From: Capniomyces stellatus
Taxonomy: Eukaryota; Kickxellomycota; Harpellomycetes; Harpellales; Legeriomycetaceae
Reading direction: 5' to 3'
DNA: 64,000 nucleotides
NCBI GenBank assembly: GCA_001661515.1
Contig: LUVW01000013.1
Location: forward strand, 10,024-74,023
Shown here: positions 1 through 9,737 of the stretch, one piece after another
Numbering within the stretch: position 1 is the first letter of the stretch
Layout: each line of letters begins with the position of its first letter
The notes under the pieces: generated by a model
Told to the model about the DNA's origin: nothing
What the model saw: only the letters and a program-made list of their open reading frames with translations
Database searches by the model: none
Position numbers and translations under genes: made by a program

Positions 1-1841
1 TGTGGTTGATTCGGCAGATGTGGTTGATTCGGCAGATGTGGTTGATTCGGCAGTTGTGGTTGATTCGGCAGATATGGTTGATTCGGCAGTTGTGGTTACT
101 GGTCTTTCAGTTGAGGTCGCTGGTACTGATGTGGTAGTAGTGATATCTGGGTTACATGTGTCTGTATCTGTGCAAACTATTCTCACGTTTTGAATAACAG
201 TGTCGCCAATCTCTGCTCCAAATGACAACCATAGATCACCTCCTGAAACAAATGAGTCGTAATCAAACTCGTCGGAAAATATATATGTGATATCTCTGTT
301 GTTGAAACCTACGTAAATCCCTGTTGAGTCTGATCTGATGAATGCGTTGATTGTCGATTTTTGGCGAATGATGAAATTTTCATCATCGCTATAAGAACCC
401 ATCATGACACTCCATAATCCCTGATTGACACCAATAACAGATTCAACTACGTAATCTCCTGCTAATTTCTTTTGTGAATTCAAGGCAAGGTAGATATCAG
501 AAACTTGGTTAACATCAAATGTTACCAAGAATTTGGCATTTTTACATGTCATCTTAATAGCATTATCCCAGTCATAAACCTTAAGAGGTTCGTCACCTGA
601 ACCTTCTGAAATAATAATTTCAGAGTATGTTCGAGTACATGGACCAGTGGTAGTTGTAGTAACTGGTCCATCGGTTGTGGTCACTGGAGTATATGTGGTT
701 GATTCAACTGATGTGGTTGATTCAACTGATGTGGTTGATTCGGCTGTTGTGGTTGATTCAACTGATGTGGTTGATTCAACTGATGTGGTTGATTCAACTG
801 ATGTGGTTGATTCAACTGATGTGTTTGATTCAGCAGTTGATGTGTTAATTACATTGCATACATCTGAATAACCACAATTTGGTCCAGTGCAGTCAACATG
901 GTTCTTTATAAACGCGTCCCAGTAGCCTGAAATCAACATGTACACTGCAATTGTGTTTTTGGATTCGCACAAATTATTGTCTACGCTGACATAACTGCTT
1001 TCAACTCCCAGTAACTTTTTGTCATTCAAATAAGTAATTGGTCCTCCTGAGTCACCCAAACAACTTGCTGCACCTGTTGTTTGGCCTACGCAAAATACTT
1101 TTCCATCAATCATATCTTGCTCCAGATACAATTTACACAGATCCTGTCTTCCTTCAATAACTTCCAGCTGTTTAAGTGGTGGTGCTGATGTGACACCATT
1201 GGTTGTATCACCAAAGCCAGCAATAACGTATGAAACATCTGGATCAATATCTTCTGTTTCAACCTCGACTGGCACTGCGACACTTGATGGCACACACTCT
1301 TTCAAGAACACCAATGCAATATCATCCTATTTTTAAGATTATTATTAATGTTAAAGTCGATCAAAAAACTGCAAAACAGGCAATACATATTAACAAGCAA
1401 TTGCTTTTTTCGTGTACTTACTCTGTATGGCTTTTTGTAAACAAAGTCTGGGTGGATTACGGCTCTATCGATCTTGTATACTATATCGTTTACTGGAACT
1501 GGATCAGTACTTCCCAAGCCAATGTTGATCTTTGACCAGTTATTTGGATTGATTGTGTCTGTTTCATGGAGACAATGCGCCGCTGTAATGACGACATTTG
1601 GGGCTATAAGCGAACCTGTACATTTGTAGCCATTGTTACCATCAACGCTAAAGTGGGCAATGTACTTGTAGTCGTCAAAGTCACTAAAACCTCCACCAAT
1701 GATTCTTTGACTAGCTGGAACCTTGCTGCTTCCATTTTCAAGAAACATTTCAAATTGAGAGTAGTCATTGACTTCTGCAGCTTCTAGAGCTGATGCAAAC
1801 AGTGCTAATGCAGCTATAGTAAGCTTGATACTCTTGTGCAT
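1..1841 (-). CDS. Secreted chymotrypsin-fold (S1) serine protease with Thr/Ser-rich linkers, 3' partial
   Basis: Two exons: 1841-1422 and 1326 to the left edge, with an intron at 1421-1327 (GTAAGT...TAG, phase 0). At least 582 residues are visible. A signal peptide (about 1-21) and a pro-segment lead to the mature start IIGG at 47-50. The catalytic triad is H89 (TAAHC), D142 (DDIAL, first codons of exon 2) and S233 (GDSGGP). The residue six before the serine, which sets S1 specificity, is A227 and not the Asp of true trypsins, so cleavage after Lys/Arg is not expected. After about residue 300 there are ESTTSV-type repeats, then a beta-rich domain of about 130 residues, then more ESTT repeats that run off the window. 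The beta domain (YLALN, then FIIRQKS and IYVGFNNRD) loosely recalls farnesoic-acid-methyltransferase-like (PF12248) domains; that match is tentative. Presumably extracellular protein degradation. The C-terminus is missing. Confidence 0.93.
1327..1421 (-). other. Intron of the serine protease gene
   Basis: The donor GTAAGT follows codon R140, and the acceptor TAG precedes the Asp-Asp-Ile-Ala-Leu catalytic-aspartate motif. Splicing in phase 0 restores the S1 protease fold, whereas read-through meets an early stop. A TTTAAC element in the intron could be the branch site. Length 95 bases, typical of this window. Confidence 0.88.
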
Positions 1842-3881
1842 AGTATGATGTTATTGTGTGTTTTTTTCCCTTGTTTTTTGAAAAAAGAATATTCTTTTTT
1901 TTGAAGTGGTTGTGATATGCGATGAACAAGAGCTTGAAAATATAATGATGACTTTATAATCACTTTAATTCTTCAAGATAATTGCAATGAATTTATACTA
2001 TTCAAATCCTATAGTTTTAGCTCTACAGTCTACACTCTGAACTCTGAACTCTGAACTCTGAACTCTGAACTCTGAACTCTGAACTCTGAACTCTGAACTC
2101 TGAACTCTGAACTCTGAACTCTGAACTCTACACTCTGCACTCTGAGCTTTAGCACAACACTTTTAAATTTAGAGTACTATTTTAAGAACGAAATAGTAAT
2201 CCAAGTTTGAATCAGCTTAATTTATTCTTAAAACTTAAACGGCGTTTAATTGATGATTGACAAATCATGGTTATAGGTTTAAAAAAAGATTTTTTTACCG
2301 CACTAAATTTATAAAATCATTATTAATATTAATTAAAAATACTGGATTAGTCCACTCGATTGTCCGTTGTTTTTTTTTACTCGAAATTTTCTCACAAAAT
2401 TAGTAATAATACAACATCGTCAGAATAATTAGGGTGTTCATATTTCAACTTTTACTTTTGTGATTCATGAAATGTAATTCGAGTATGTTGAAAGATATGA
2501 AGAAAAAAAAACAAGTTGCTAGGTAGACTTTTATGTTCAAAATTTTATCACATTTGATAATAAATGAAATTGCAATGAAACATTAACAACTTTATATAAT
2601 ATATACTTTGCGATTTTTAACAGTGTGGTATTATTCTATTTCTGTTTTTATTACAGACGTTTTCTATTTTTAACGCTTGATCAAACCAACTTTTAACCTA
2701 TTCGCCCTACTTTACTAATTGTGTAAGGCTTTTGCAACTTTATAACCATTGTTGGCAAAAAAAAAGTATTGAAATTAATAGAAATAACCAATATCCCTCA
2801 TAGAATAACACACTAGCTTCGGCTAATTAAGTTATCAAATAAACAAGTAAACCAAAAACCCTAAACCAGCTTCAATATCCACATAAAATTTATCTCAATG
2901 GCAACACCAAGCTGCCCAAGTCAGCAATTAGCTATTCTGAGCGCTTATCAGTCATTGTAATCAAATCAAAACCAATCACTAACACAGATTCTAATTAGCC
3001 CATGTCCATCTCAAACTTTTTAATGTTTGGCTTTATAGCCAAGTATTCGGTTTGACTATTCAAATGAGTCAAATATGAAACAAAATATGTAGCTAAATAT
3101 TTAAATAAGCCAGTATTACGATCAGATACTATAAATGCAAGCATCGTAAATATCCGATCAACAACTCGGATATCCCAACAACACTTGAATATCTTGGATC
3201 GTCCAGAATAGCGTCATAGTTGGGCAACAGTTTGACCAACTTAACGTTCTTATTCAAACAAGCCTACTAAAGTCTGTTGTACTATTGAACTTCCAGACCT
3301 GGTTTGTGAGATAACAACAATTTTAGTGTGGGTTAATTTTTTTCAAGAGTTTCATAATTTATACATTAGTTAATGCTTGAATTATTGATTGATTTTTTAT
3401 TTTTTACAGTTATTCAGTGACATTTTTTAAACTGAGGGGCTCTCTCTCCAGAGTATATATTTTTGTCGCCAAGAATCTGCAAGCCAAAGCGTCAAAATCA
3501 GCCTTATTCAAATTAACTCATATTCCATACCACTTTGTTGAAATACACGCTCCCAAACACTTGCAACTAAATTGACCGGCTATTTACCATATCATATCCT
3601 CTTTAACAACTTTGAAAAATTATGTCAATTTCACCGTTATCAATATACGCGGCTCACTTCACTGATTTAGTCTTGAGAATTTATTTTTTATTGAGATTAA
3701 AGAATTTATTCTTAAAAGAAAATTGGTAATTTAATTGATAGTGAGAATTGGCAACTGCAACTCCTCTCCTGCTGGGAACATTGTTATAGTGTTTTTGATT
3801 TGAAAAGCTGCTAAAAAGACTCTTATCTGGGAAAATTGTCCTCACTAAACGCAATATGATTTGGAATACAATTTCTGTTTG
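1842..3881. other. Intergenic region between two secreted-protein genes
   Basis: AT-rich with no convincing coding exon on either strand. It holds the upstream region of the serine protease (which reads leftward), including a heptamer array at 2034-2149, and the 3' side of the small cysteine-rich gene. I see no RNA gene or mobile element. Confidence 0.6.
2034..2149. repeat. Heptanucleotide tandem array (ACTCTGA)13
   Basis: Thirteen perfect ACTCTGA copies occupy 2034-2124, followed by degenerate copies to about 2149. The array lies about 190 bases upstream of the protease start codon, so it is in or near that promoter. It is not the usual fungal telomere unit. Confidence 0.95.
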
Positions 3882-4091
3882 TTATTTTCCATGACCGCAA
3901 TAAGCTACTTTTGAATTATAAGTCAAGCATTTTGTGCCTACACTGCACTTCTTAGATGCCCAATATTCATGGACACAGTTTAAGATTGTGTTATCTGTAA
4001 TACATCTTGAGGTGCCGGTTTCACAGATACCTTGCACGGTAGCCAGACTTGTCACGGCGAGTATAGCTGACATGATGTTGATTCCAATCAT
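3882..4091 (-). CDS. Small secreted cysteine-rich protein, CBM19-like chitin-binding candidate
   Basis: 69 residues from an ATG, no intron. Residues 1-21 form a signal peptide ending at VQG. The remaining 48 residues carry six cysteines (C23, C30, C39, C49, C55, C65). The spacing C-x2-G-x3-C, then Cys with a Trp five residues later, then C-x2-G-T-x-C and a last Cys, resembles the carbohydrate-binding module 19 of fungal chitinases, which binds chitin. The mature protein would be essentially one module with no enzyme attached. It could coat chitin in its own wall or in a host; either role is inference. Small-ORF chance is lowered by the signal peptide and the ordered cysteines. Confidence 0.68.
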   Translation of the reverse strand: MIGINIMSAILAVTSLATVQGICETGTSRCITDNTILNCVHEYWASKKCSVGTKCLTYNSKVAYCGHGK

Positions 4092-6848
4092 TTTACTACT
4101 TTGGCTTTGTCTGCTATTTAGTTTGGGTTGGGCTGTTTATGTTTATTTATTTCACAATTGAGTGTATTTCAAGTATACGATCCGAGTTTTTAGCAAAAGA
4201 TATTGATTTAAATCAAAGTGTAATAATTTTTGAAACCGAGAGGAAAAGACGTGTTTAAATAGAAATAATTTTTGATTAAAGTAGTAATTTGGCATGGGTA
4301 TAATTTGTTTGTAATTATTTTTGGTTCGGTATACATACAAGAGTAATTAATAGTTGATGTATACGTTTATTACTTTTATCGATATTAGTGGCTTTTAGTA
4401 CTGCTTTCCTATTGAAGTTAGCACTATTGTTTGAAAAAAAAATTGGGGCAATTTTGTCAAACAGTATTTAGAATTTTGATATAAATCCTGTTTAACCCAA
4501 ATAAAATTTATGCAAGGTGTCAAACCGATTACTCTTAGTTGTAAATATTGGCTATTCAGTTCGGATCTTTGGGTAGGTCAAGCTGATGCAAACGTAAAAA
4601 GCTACTGATAAAGATTGCTTAATTTCTGAAGCACATGTTCAAGGCATACAATATACGAGTGATTTGACTTTCATTTGACAAAATGGCGATACCCAATCGC
4701 TAATGATCGATATAACTTAATTCAACTTTTCTTTCTTTACTCAACTTTTATCCATTTGCTCAACTTTTCTTCATTTACTCAGTTACTCATTTACTCATTT
4801 TATTTTTTGATAACATAAATTAAACGATGAATTCGGTATAGTCAACATATCCCAGTATTGCTGACCTTATCATTGTGTGCTTTTAGGTGTTGGTGGGGTT
4901 TGCAATAAGCAACTCTTGGTCAACCAACTTTGGTGCTTGATAAAGCTCAAATACTATTGTATTAAAAAAATTTAAACCGCTTGTGGTATAGCATATCGAT
5001 GAAAAAAAAAACATATATCTATATATAAACGCAGTGTTCTAACAGATTAGTAAACTGGTGTTAAAACTGGTGCTAAAACGCTTGTATATAGCTTAGATAT
5101 GACCCAACAATTTAGCTTGCATACTTGTTGCGTTAAATTGAGCACTGTGACCAAGAGCTGAACCAAACTAGACGGCAAGTGTGTTAATGTTTGGCCAAAC
5201 CATTGATGCGCGGATACCGGCTTAGTTATCACGAGTCCGCTAGCTCGTGGCTTGCTCGTCATTTACGAACTTCACAATACCTAATATTTTACCAAAGCGG
5301 CAGCTAAACTCCATAGCAACTTTGGCAAGGACAATCCGTTGTTTTATATCATATATAGGATATCTGCTAATCCTCTGGAACTTTCAAACCAACACTGAAA
5401 AAAAACAGCAATAACAACAGGTATTTGGGAAACGAACGATTTGCAATAGTGATAAAACACAATGTTTTCCTGTGCAATTTATATTCATGATTATAAATAC
5501 AGCTTGCCAAACCTGAGCGTATTGAAAAAAACAAACAAAAATAGCATGGGCAGCGTTTCAATTGCTTTATGTGTAGATTGTCTTGATAATAAGAGTTCAC
5601 ACTTTACACTATGGCCAATAACTTTAGCTTGAACAGTTTTGCAATAACCGATAATCTAATTGAATTCAATAAAACATGTAAGAAGGTTGAGCAAACATGG
5701 CGTATTTACTATTCTTTCCTGGGTTATTTGGAGTACTGAGAAGAAAATTACAAATTATTTGGCAGTGTTGTGGAAAGTATTAGATAATAGCCCAGTAATG
5801 GCCACCCACCAGTCAATAAAATGTACATGCTCCAGGCAGTGAAAAGAGCAATAATAAATTGCACCAACTACGTAAACCTTGTGTGAACTTCTTTGACACC
5901 ATGATACACAAATACACGTTACATACAAGCTGAAATTGGTATATACTGGTGATATAACCCTTAAGATATAAGTCTAGAGACCAGCATAGATACAAAATGG
6001 TGTTGTGTTATTTTTTATTAAGAAGCTGCGCTATGTTTTGAAATTACAACCTTGTCAAACTGACAATTGACTACATGTTACTCGACTGCAATTGGCTTGA
6101 CCATTCAAGGACACCGATTATATACCGTTTAGGTGGCTTTCTGGGCTTTGCTGTGCTTTGATAATTGTGTTCTCAAGGTAAGCGTGTCATTACACTTTAT
6201 AGTTTAATAAAAGAGTGCAAACACGGACACTTTGGTGGGAAAATTGTATAATACATTAGTGGGAATAAGCTGAACAATTTTTTTTCTCTTTGTTATAAAA
6301 CACAGTCTTAACATTTCTGCTACTGTGAAATATTGGTAAAACTCTCAACGAGTTCAAAGGTGTACACTAACGGATTTTTATTTATAGCCAGAGTCAGTTA
6401 AGAACAAATTGTTAATAATTTCTTTATGAAATAATCAGCACTGTTGTAAAAAATAAATCCCATGGTAATGTGTAAGAAAAAAGACTGTAGAAAACTTATT
6501 TTAGTTGTAGGAAACTAGTAAAGCAAAACTAATCGATAAGTTTATAAATAATATCAAATAGTTGTAGACGTTAGGTCTCAATTACTTAATTGTAGTTCCC
6601 GAGTAATAATACCTGATCATTGATGCCCGTAGTGTTCAACATGATAGTTAAGCTAGCCGACTGGGACGCAATAGTATAAGTTTAAATCTTGATATTTGCT
6701 CGAGAAAAATTATATCTGATTACGATTTAAAAGCATCAAATGCGTAGAGCATGACTTTAAAGTTTCGGGAAATCACAATTAAAAAATGTTCACTTTGTTA
6801 CCCAAAGAAAGAAGAAAAAAAAAACGCGAGGCTGCAGTAGCATGATGG
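4092..6848. other. Intergenic region, nothing recognised
   Basis: About 2.7 kb of AT-rich sequence. Several open frames of 60-77 codons occur on both strands, but none has a signal peptide, motif, splice-linked partner or domain-like composition. No tRNA-like fold or transposon motif was seen. Confidence 0.55.
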
Positions 6849-6948
6849 TATAAATAGAACTAAATAGAGACTAAATAGATACCAAATAGATACCAAATAG
6901 ACACCAAATAGAGACAGAATAGAGACCAAATAGAGACAGAATAGAGAC
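6849..6948 (+). promoter_or_regulatory. TATA-like element followed by an 11-bp tandem repeat, tyrosinase promoter
   Basis: A TATAAATAG element at 6849-6857 overlaps the first of nine tandem units with consensus YAAATAGAGAC (6851-6948). The first unit is one base short. The last unit ends about 115 bases before the preferred tyrosinase ATG. Each unit keeps an AAATAG core, so the TATA-like sequence may have seeded the repeat. A regulatory role is inferred from position only. Confidence 0.6.
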
Positions 6949-7063
6949 AGAAAAATCGCTCTGATTATCAGCATTCGTTATTTTAGCAAGCATAAAATTA
7001 TCAAAGAGGATATACATAGAAACGCAATTGATTATAAACGCCAAGAATATCAACAATTCAGCT

Positions 7064-8581
7064 ATGAAGTCCACGATTTACATCTTTACATTAATCGCAC
7101 TGCTATCAAATGCTCTGGGACAGCAAAGAAGGTCAACTTGCAAGGGTGTCGTTACCAGAAAGGAGGTGAGGTCCTTATCTGATTCAGAATGGAGGAAAAT
7201 ATCACAAACGATGAGAAAACTTAATGAAAATGGGTGGGTAAGGTGGTACTCAAGCATCCATACACAATCAGCTAGGTATATTCACAACACAGCAGAGTTT
7301 TTGCCATGGCACAGAAAGTTTATTAATGAACTGGAGACAGTGGCCAGAAAACACCAACCGGACTTTGTTTTGCCATACTGGGATTCGGCAAGAGATTACA
7401 CAAATCCCACATTCAGCAGCGTGCTATCTTCAAGATACCTGGGTGGGAATGGAAACCCGAGTAGAAATCTTTGTGTAGAAAATGGGATCCATAATGGATG
7501 GATGATGCAATATCCGAGCAGAGTATGCCTCCAAAGAAGCTATAGTGGCGGAAGTAGAATTATGCCTTGGAGAGGACCTGAGCATGTTTCCAGTATAATT
7601 CAAGTAAACAGAATGTTTTCGTCATTTTCAAGAGCGCTTGAGCTGGGAATACACGCCGATATTCATAATGGAATTGGTGGACACATGTCTCAAATGTACT
7701 CACCAAACGATTTTACGTTTTTTTTACACCATGCCAACATGGACAGAATTTGGTGGAAATGGCAGAATGTCGTCAAGTCCAATTTATGGAACTATAACGG
7801 AAGAAACGCGGATGGATCAAGTGCAAACTTGTACAAAAACATATACTATTATAACACATCGGTTAGAGATCTGATGCAGCTTGGTTATGGGGAACTTTGC
7901 TATAGATACGATGACTCTCCAAGAGTTTCCAAAAGAAACAGTTCAAGCCAAGACTCAATCAAAACTGTTGTTCAAATACCAGAAATGAATCTGGCAACAG
8001 CTCTTACCACAAGCGCTCTTGAAAAGTTTTTCCCCTTACTAATTGAAAGCAATACTAACATTTTGGCAGTTGATTTGCCAAACGTAGCCTCAGATAAAGC
8101 GGTTGGATTTGCGAGCACTGCTATCAAATATCTGGCCAATGTTACCGACTTGAGCACCAATATTACAGATTTGAATACTAGTAGTGCAGATTTAAATACT
8201 AATAATATAGACTCAAATGCGAGTAGTACGGATCTGGGTAATAGTAGCATAGAATTAAAGCGCAACAGTTCTAGAGGAAATAGACTGACAAAAACTGTAC
8301 AAAGCTTCAACCGAGCATTTAAAAGGATCAGGCCAGTACAAGCGTCATCAATCGCAGGCTCGGTTGTTCTTTCAGCAAACAAAATTAATTTGAAGCTAAA
8401 TGGCGAAAGTGTAAACACTGCAACACCGCATGAAGTCAAGATGCCTGAGCCAGGCAGAGTCCCAGAAAAATGGCTCAAAATGATGGGGTATAACATAGAT
8501 GATTATGAAAAGCATTACCAAGATGCTGTAGAGCTGGTCAAGACTTTAAACCAGAATGGCTATATATCGCCGTACATTTAA
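7064..8581 (+). CDS. Secreted tyrosinase (type-3 copper monooxygenase)
   Basis: Oxidises monophenols and o-diphenols to quinones, the entry step to melanin or sclerotised wall pigments. I prefer the ATG at 7064 to the one at 7028 because a clean signal peptide (about 1-19, ending ALG) then starts at residue 1; this gives 505 residues. The CuA ligands are H66, H74 and H83 (FLPWHR). The CuB ligands are H197, H201 and one of H222/H223 (FFLHHANMDRIW). Residues about 1-290 hold the catalytic domain. Then comes a Ser/Asn/Thr-rich tract with many N-x-S/T sequons. A conserved-looking tail (PEKWLKMMGYN...) closes the protein, and such tails can cap the active site in fungal pro-tyrosinases. Single exon. 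All copper ligands are present, so it is likely active. Confidence 0.95.
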   Translation: MKSTIYIFTLIALLSNALGQQRRSTCKGVVTRKEVRSLSDSEWRKISQTMRKLNENGWVRWYSSIHTQSARYIHNTAEFLPWHRKFINELETVARKHQPDFVLPYWDSARDYTNPTFSSVLSSRYLGGNGNPSRNLCVENGIHNGWMMQYPSRVCLQRSYSGGSRIMPWRGPEHVSSIIQVNRMFSSFSRALELGIHADIHNGIGGHMSQMYSPNDFTFFLHHANMDRIWWKWQNVVKSNLWNYNGRNADGSSANLYKNIYYYNTSVRDLMQLGYGELCYRYDDSPRVSKRNSSSQDSIKTVVQIPEMNLATALTTSALEKFFPLLIESNTNILAVDLPNVASDKAVGFASTAIKYLANVTDLSTNITDLNTSSADLNTNNIDSNASSTDLGNSSIELKRNSSRGNRLTKTVQSFNRAFKRIRPVQASSIAGSVVLSANKINLKLNGESVNTATPHEVKMPEPGRVPEKWLKMMGYNIDDYEKHYQDAVELVKTLNQNGYISPYI

Positions 8582-9194
8582 TCCTGATGCCATATAAGCA
8601 ACATAAGCAACATAAGCAACATAAGCAACTCGTGCAAATATACGTTTAAAAATGACATAAACCAAACTTTTGCTATTGGAAAAATAGTGCTAGTCTATAA
8701 TTATGAGGCCTGATTATAGTGCCTACATCCGTATCTAATTATTTTGCGTTTACCTCTAGTATTTTATTTGGTTGAACTAGCGACCTTGATTGCAAAATAA
8801 TCGTAAAAAAAAATTATAAAAAAAAGATAGTTATTAATGTAAAAAAATTACAGGTCTAAAAGAGAAAAAAATTGTGTAAAAAGCTTAATGAATCCCACCA
8901 ACAGCCTATAAATATGGATTCTAAAAATAGATATCAAGTAAACGATAACGTAATTTGGATTAAAATCTGGTTAGTAAATGTTGCTCAGCTTCAAAGAAAC
9001 AATCATCAAACCACAAGCTACTTTAGAATTTAAAAAAAACTCAAACATGTTAAATCTTCCAAGACGACTATAAAAGTGTTTTGAGTTCCCAAAAAATTTA
9101 AAAGTAACAATCGATTCAATATACCTTAACACCTCCCCCCACTAGCACATTTCGCAAATAATATAAATTGCCAAACTGTTTAAACTCTGGCATT
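8582..9194. other. Intergenic region between tyrosinase and small secreted protein
   Basis: Contains a 9-bp repeat directly after the tyrosinase stop codon and A/T-rich sequence that could serve as a 3' end. No coding signal was found. Confidence 0.55.
8593..8628 (+). repeat. 9-bp tandem repeat (CATAAGCAA) x4
   Basis: Four perfect nonamer copies lie in the probable 3' untranslated region of tyrosinase, 12 bases after its stop codon. Confidence 0.85.
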
Positions 9195-9200
9195 TATAAA
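9195..9200 (+). promoter_or_regulatory. TATA-like element of the 9258 gene
   Basis: A TATAAA hexamer lies 58 bases upstream of the ATG at 9258. It supports translation starting at 9258 and not at the upstream in-frame ATG at 9168, which would sit in front of this box. Confidence 0.35.
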
Positions 9201-9257
9201 CTATCAAGAATAGCATCAAGCCATATAACCAACAACACAACAACAAAACAATATAAA

Positions 9258-9737
9258 ATGCATGGATTTTTTCTTGGAGCTTTAGCTATTTTTTCAGTAG
9301 CTGCAGCTGCCAACGACCAAAAAATCGAACAAGTATACGAGTACTTTGACAGAGACAATAAATTGACTGGCAAGGGATACTATAGCTCCGTTCGCGTAAA
9401 CGATTCTACACTACATACCAAAATGCCTCGATCGAACATGCAGAAGCGTGGGGCTCCGTACAGCGGGCCAAGGCTGAAAAGCGAGTTTTTCCACCATGAA
9501 GGTCACAACTTATCTATGGGCACACATTATATGGAACCAAACCGATGCTATAGCTTTGAGTTAGCGCTTTCGGCAACGTACAATGATCGAACGCCAGGAC
9601 CAGGGATAATTATGGTTTGCGAGCAGGTCAACTGCGCTGGGAGATGCTACGAATCGAGTCAACAAGTTAAATGGGAACCGAACACGTTTATTGTCGATTA
9701 TGGGCACCCTATCGCCTCAGCAATGTGGAAAAATTAA
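9258..9737 (+). CDS. Small secreted preproprotein with Kex2-type site, unknown function
   Basis: 159 residues from the ATG at 9258. An upstream in-frame ATG at 9168 would bury the signal peptide 30 residues in, so 9258 is preferred. Layout: signal peptide about 1-18 (ends AAAA), pro-region about 19-64, dibasic K63-R64, then a 95-residue mature part with four cysteines (C97, C121, C126, C130). The mature C-terminal half (motif MVCEQVNCAGRCY) has the look of a compact disulfide-bonded beta domain and vaguely recalls beta/gamma-crystallin-type folds; I cannot name a family. Lies downstream of and parallel to tyrosinase. An effector, wall protein or defence peptide would all fit, and none is shown by the sequence. 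Confidence 0.75.
   Translation: MHGFFLGALAIFSVAAAANDQKIEQVYEYFDRDNKLTGKGYYSSVRVNDSTLHTKMPRSNMQKRGAPYSGPRLKSEFFHHEGHNLSMGTHYMEPNRCYSFELALSATYNDRTPGPGIIMVCEQVNCAGRCYESSQQVKWEPNTFIVDYGHPIASAMWKN

Noticed and set aside
7972..8496. 174-codon antisense frame within tyrosinase
   Set aside because: Leu/Ala/Ser string opposite the low-complexity tyrosinase linker; no independent evidence.
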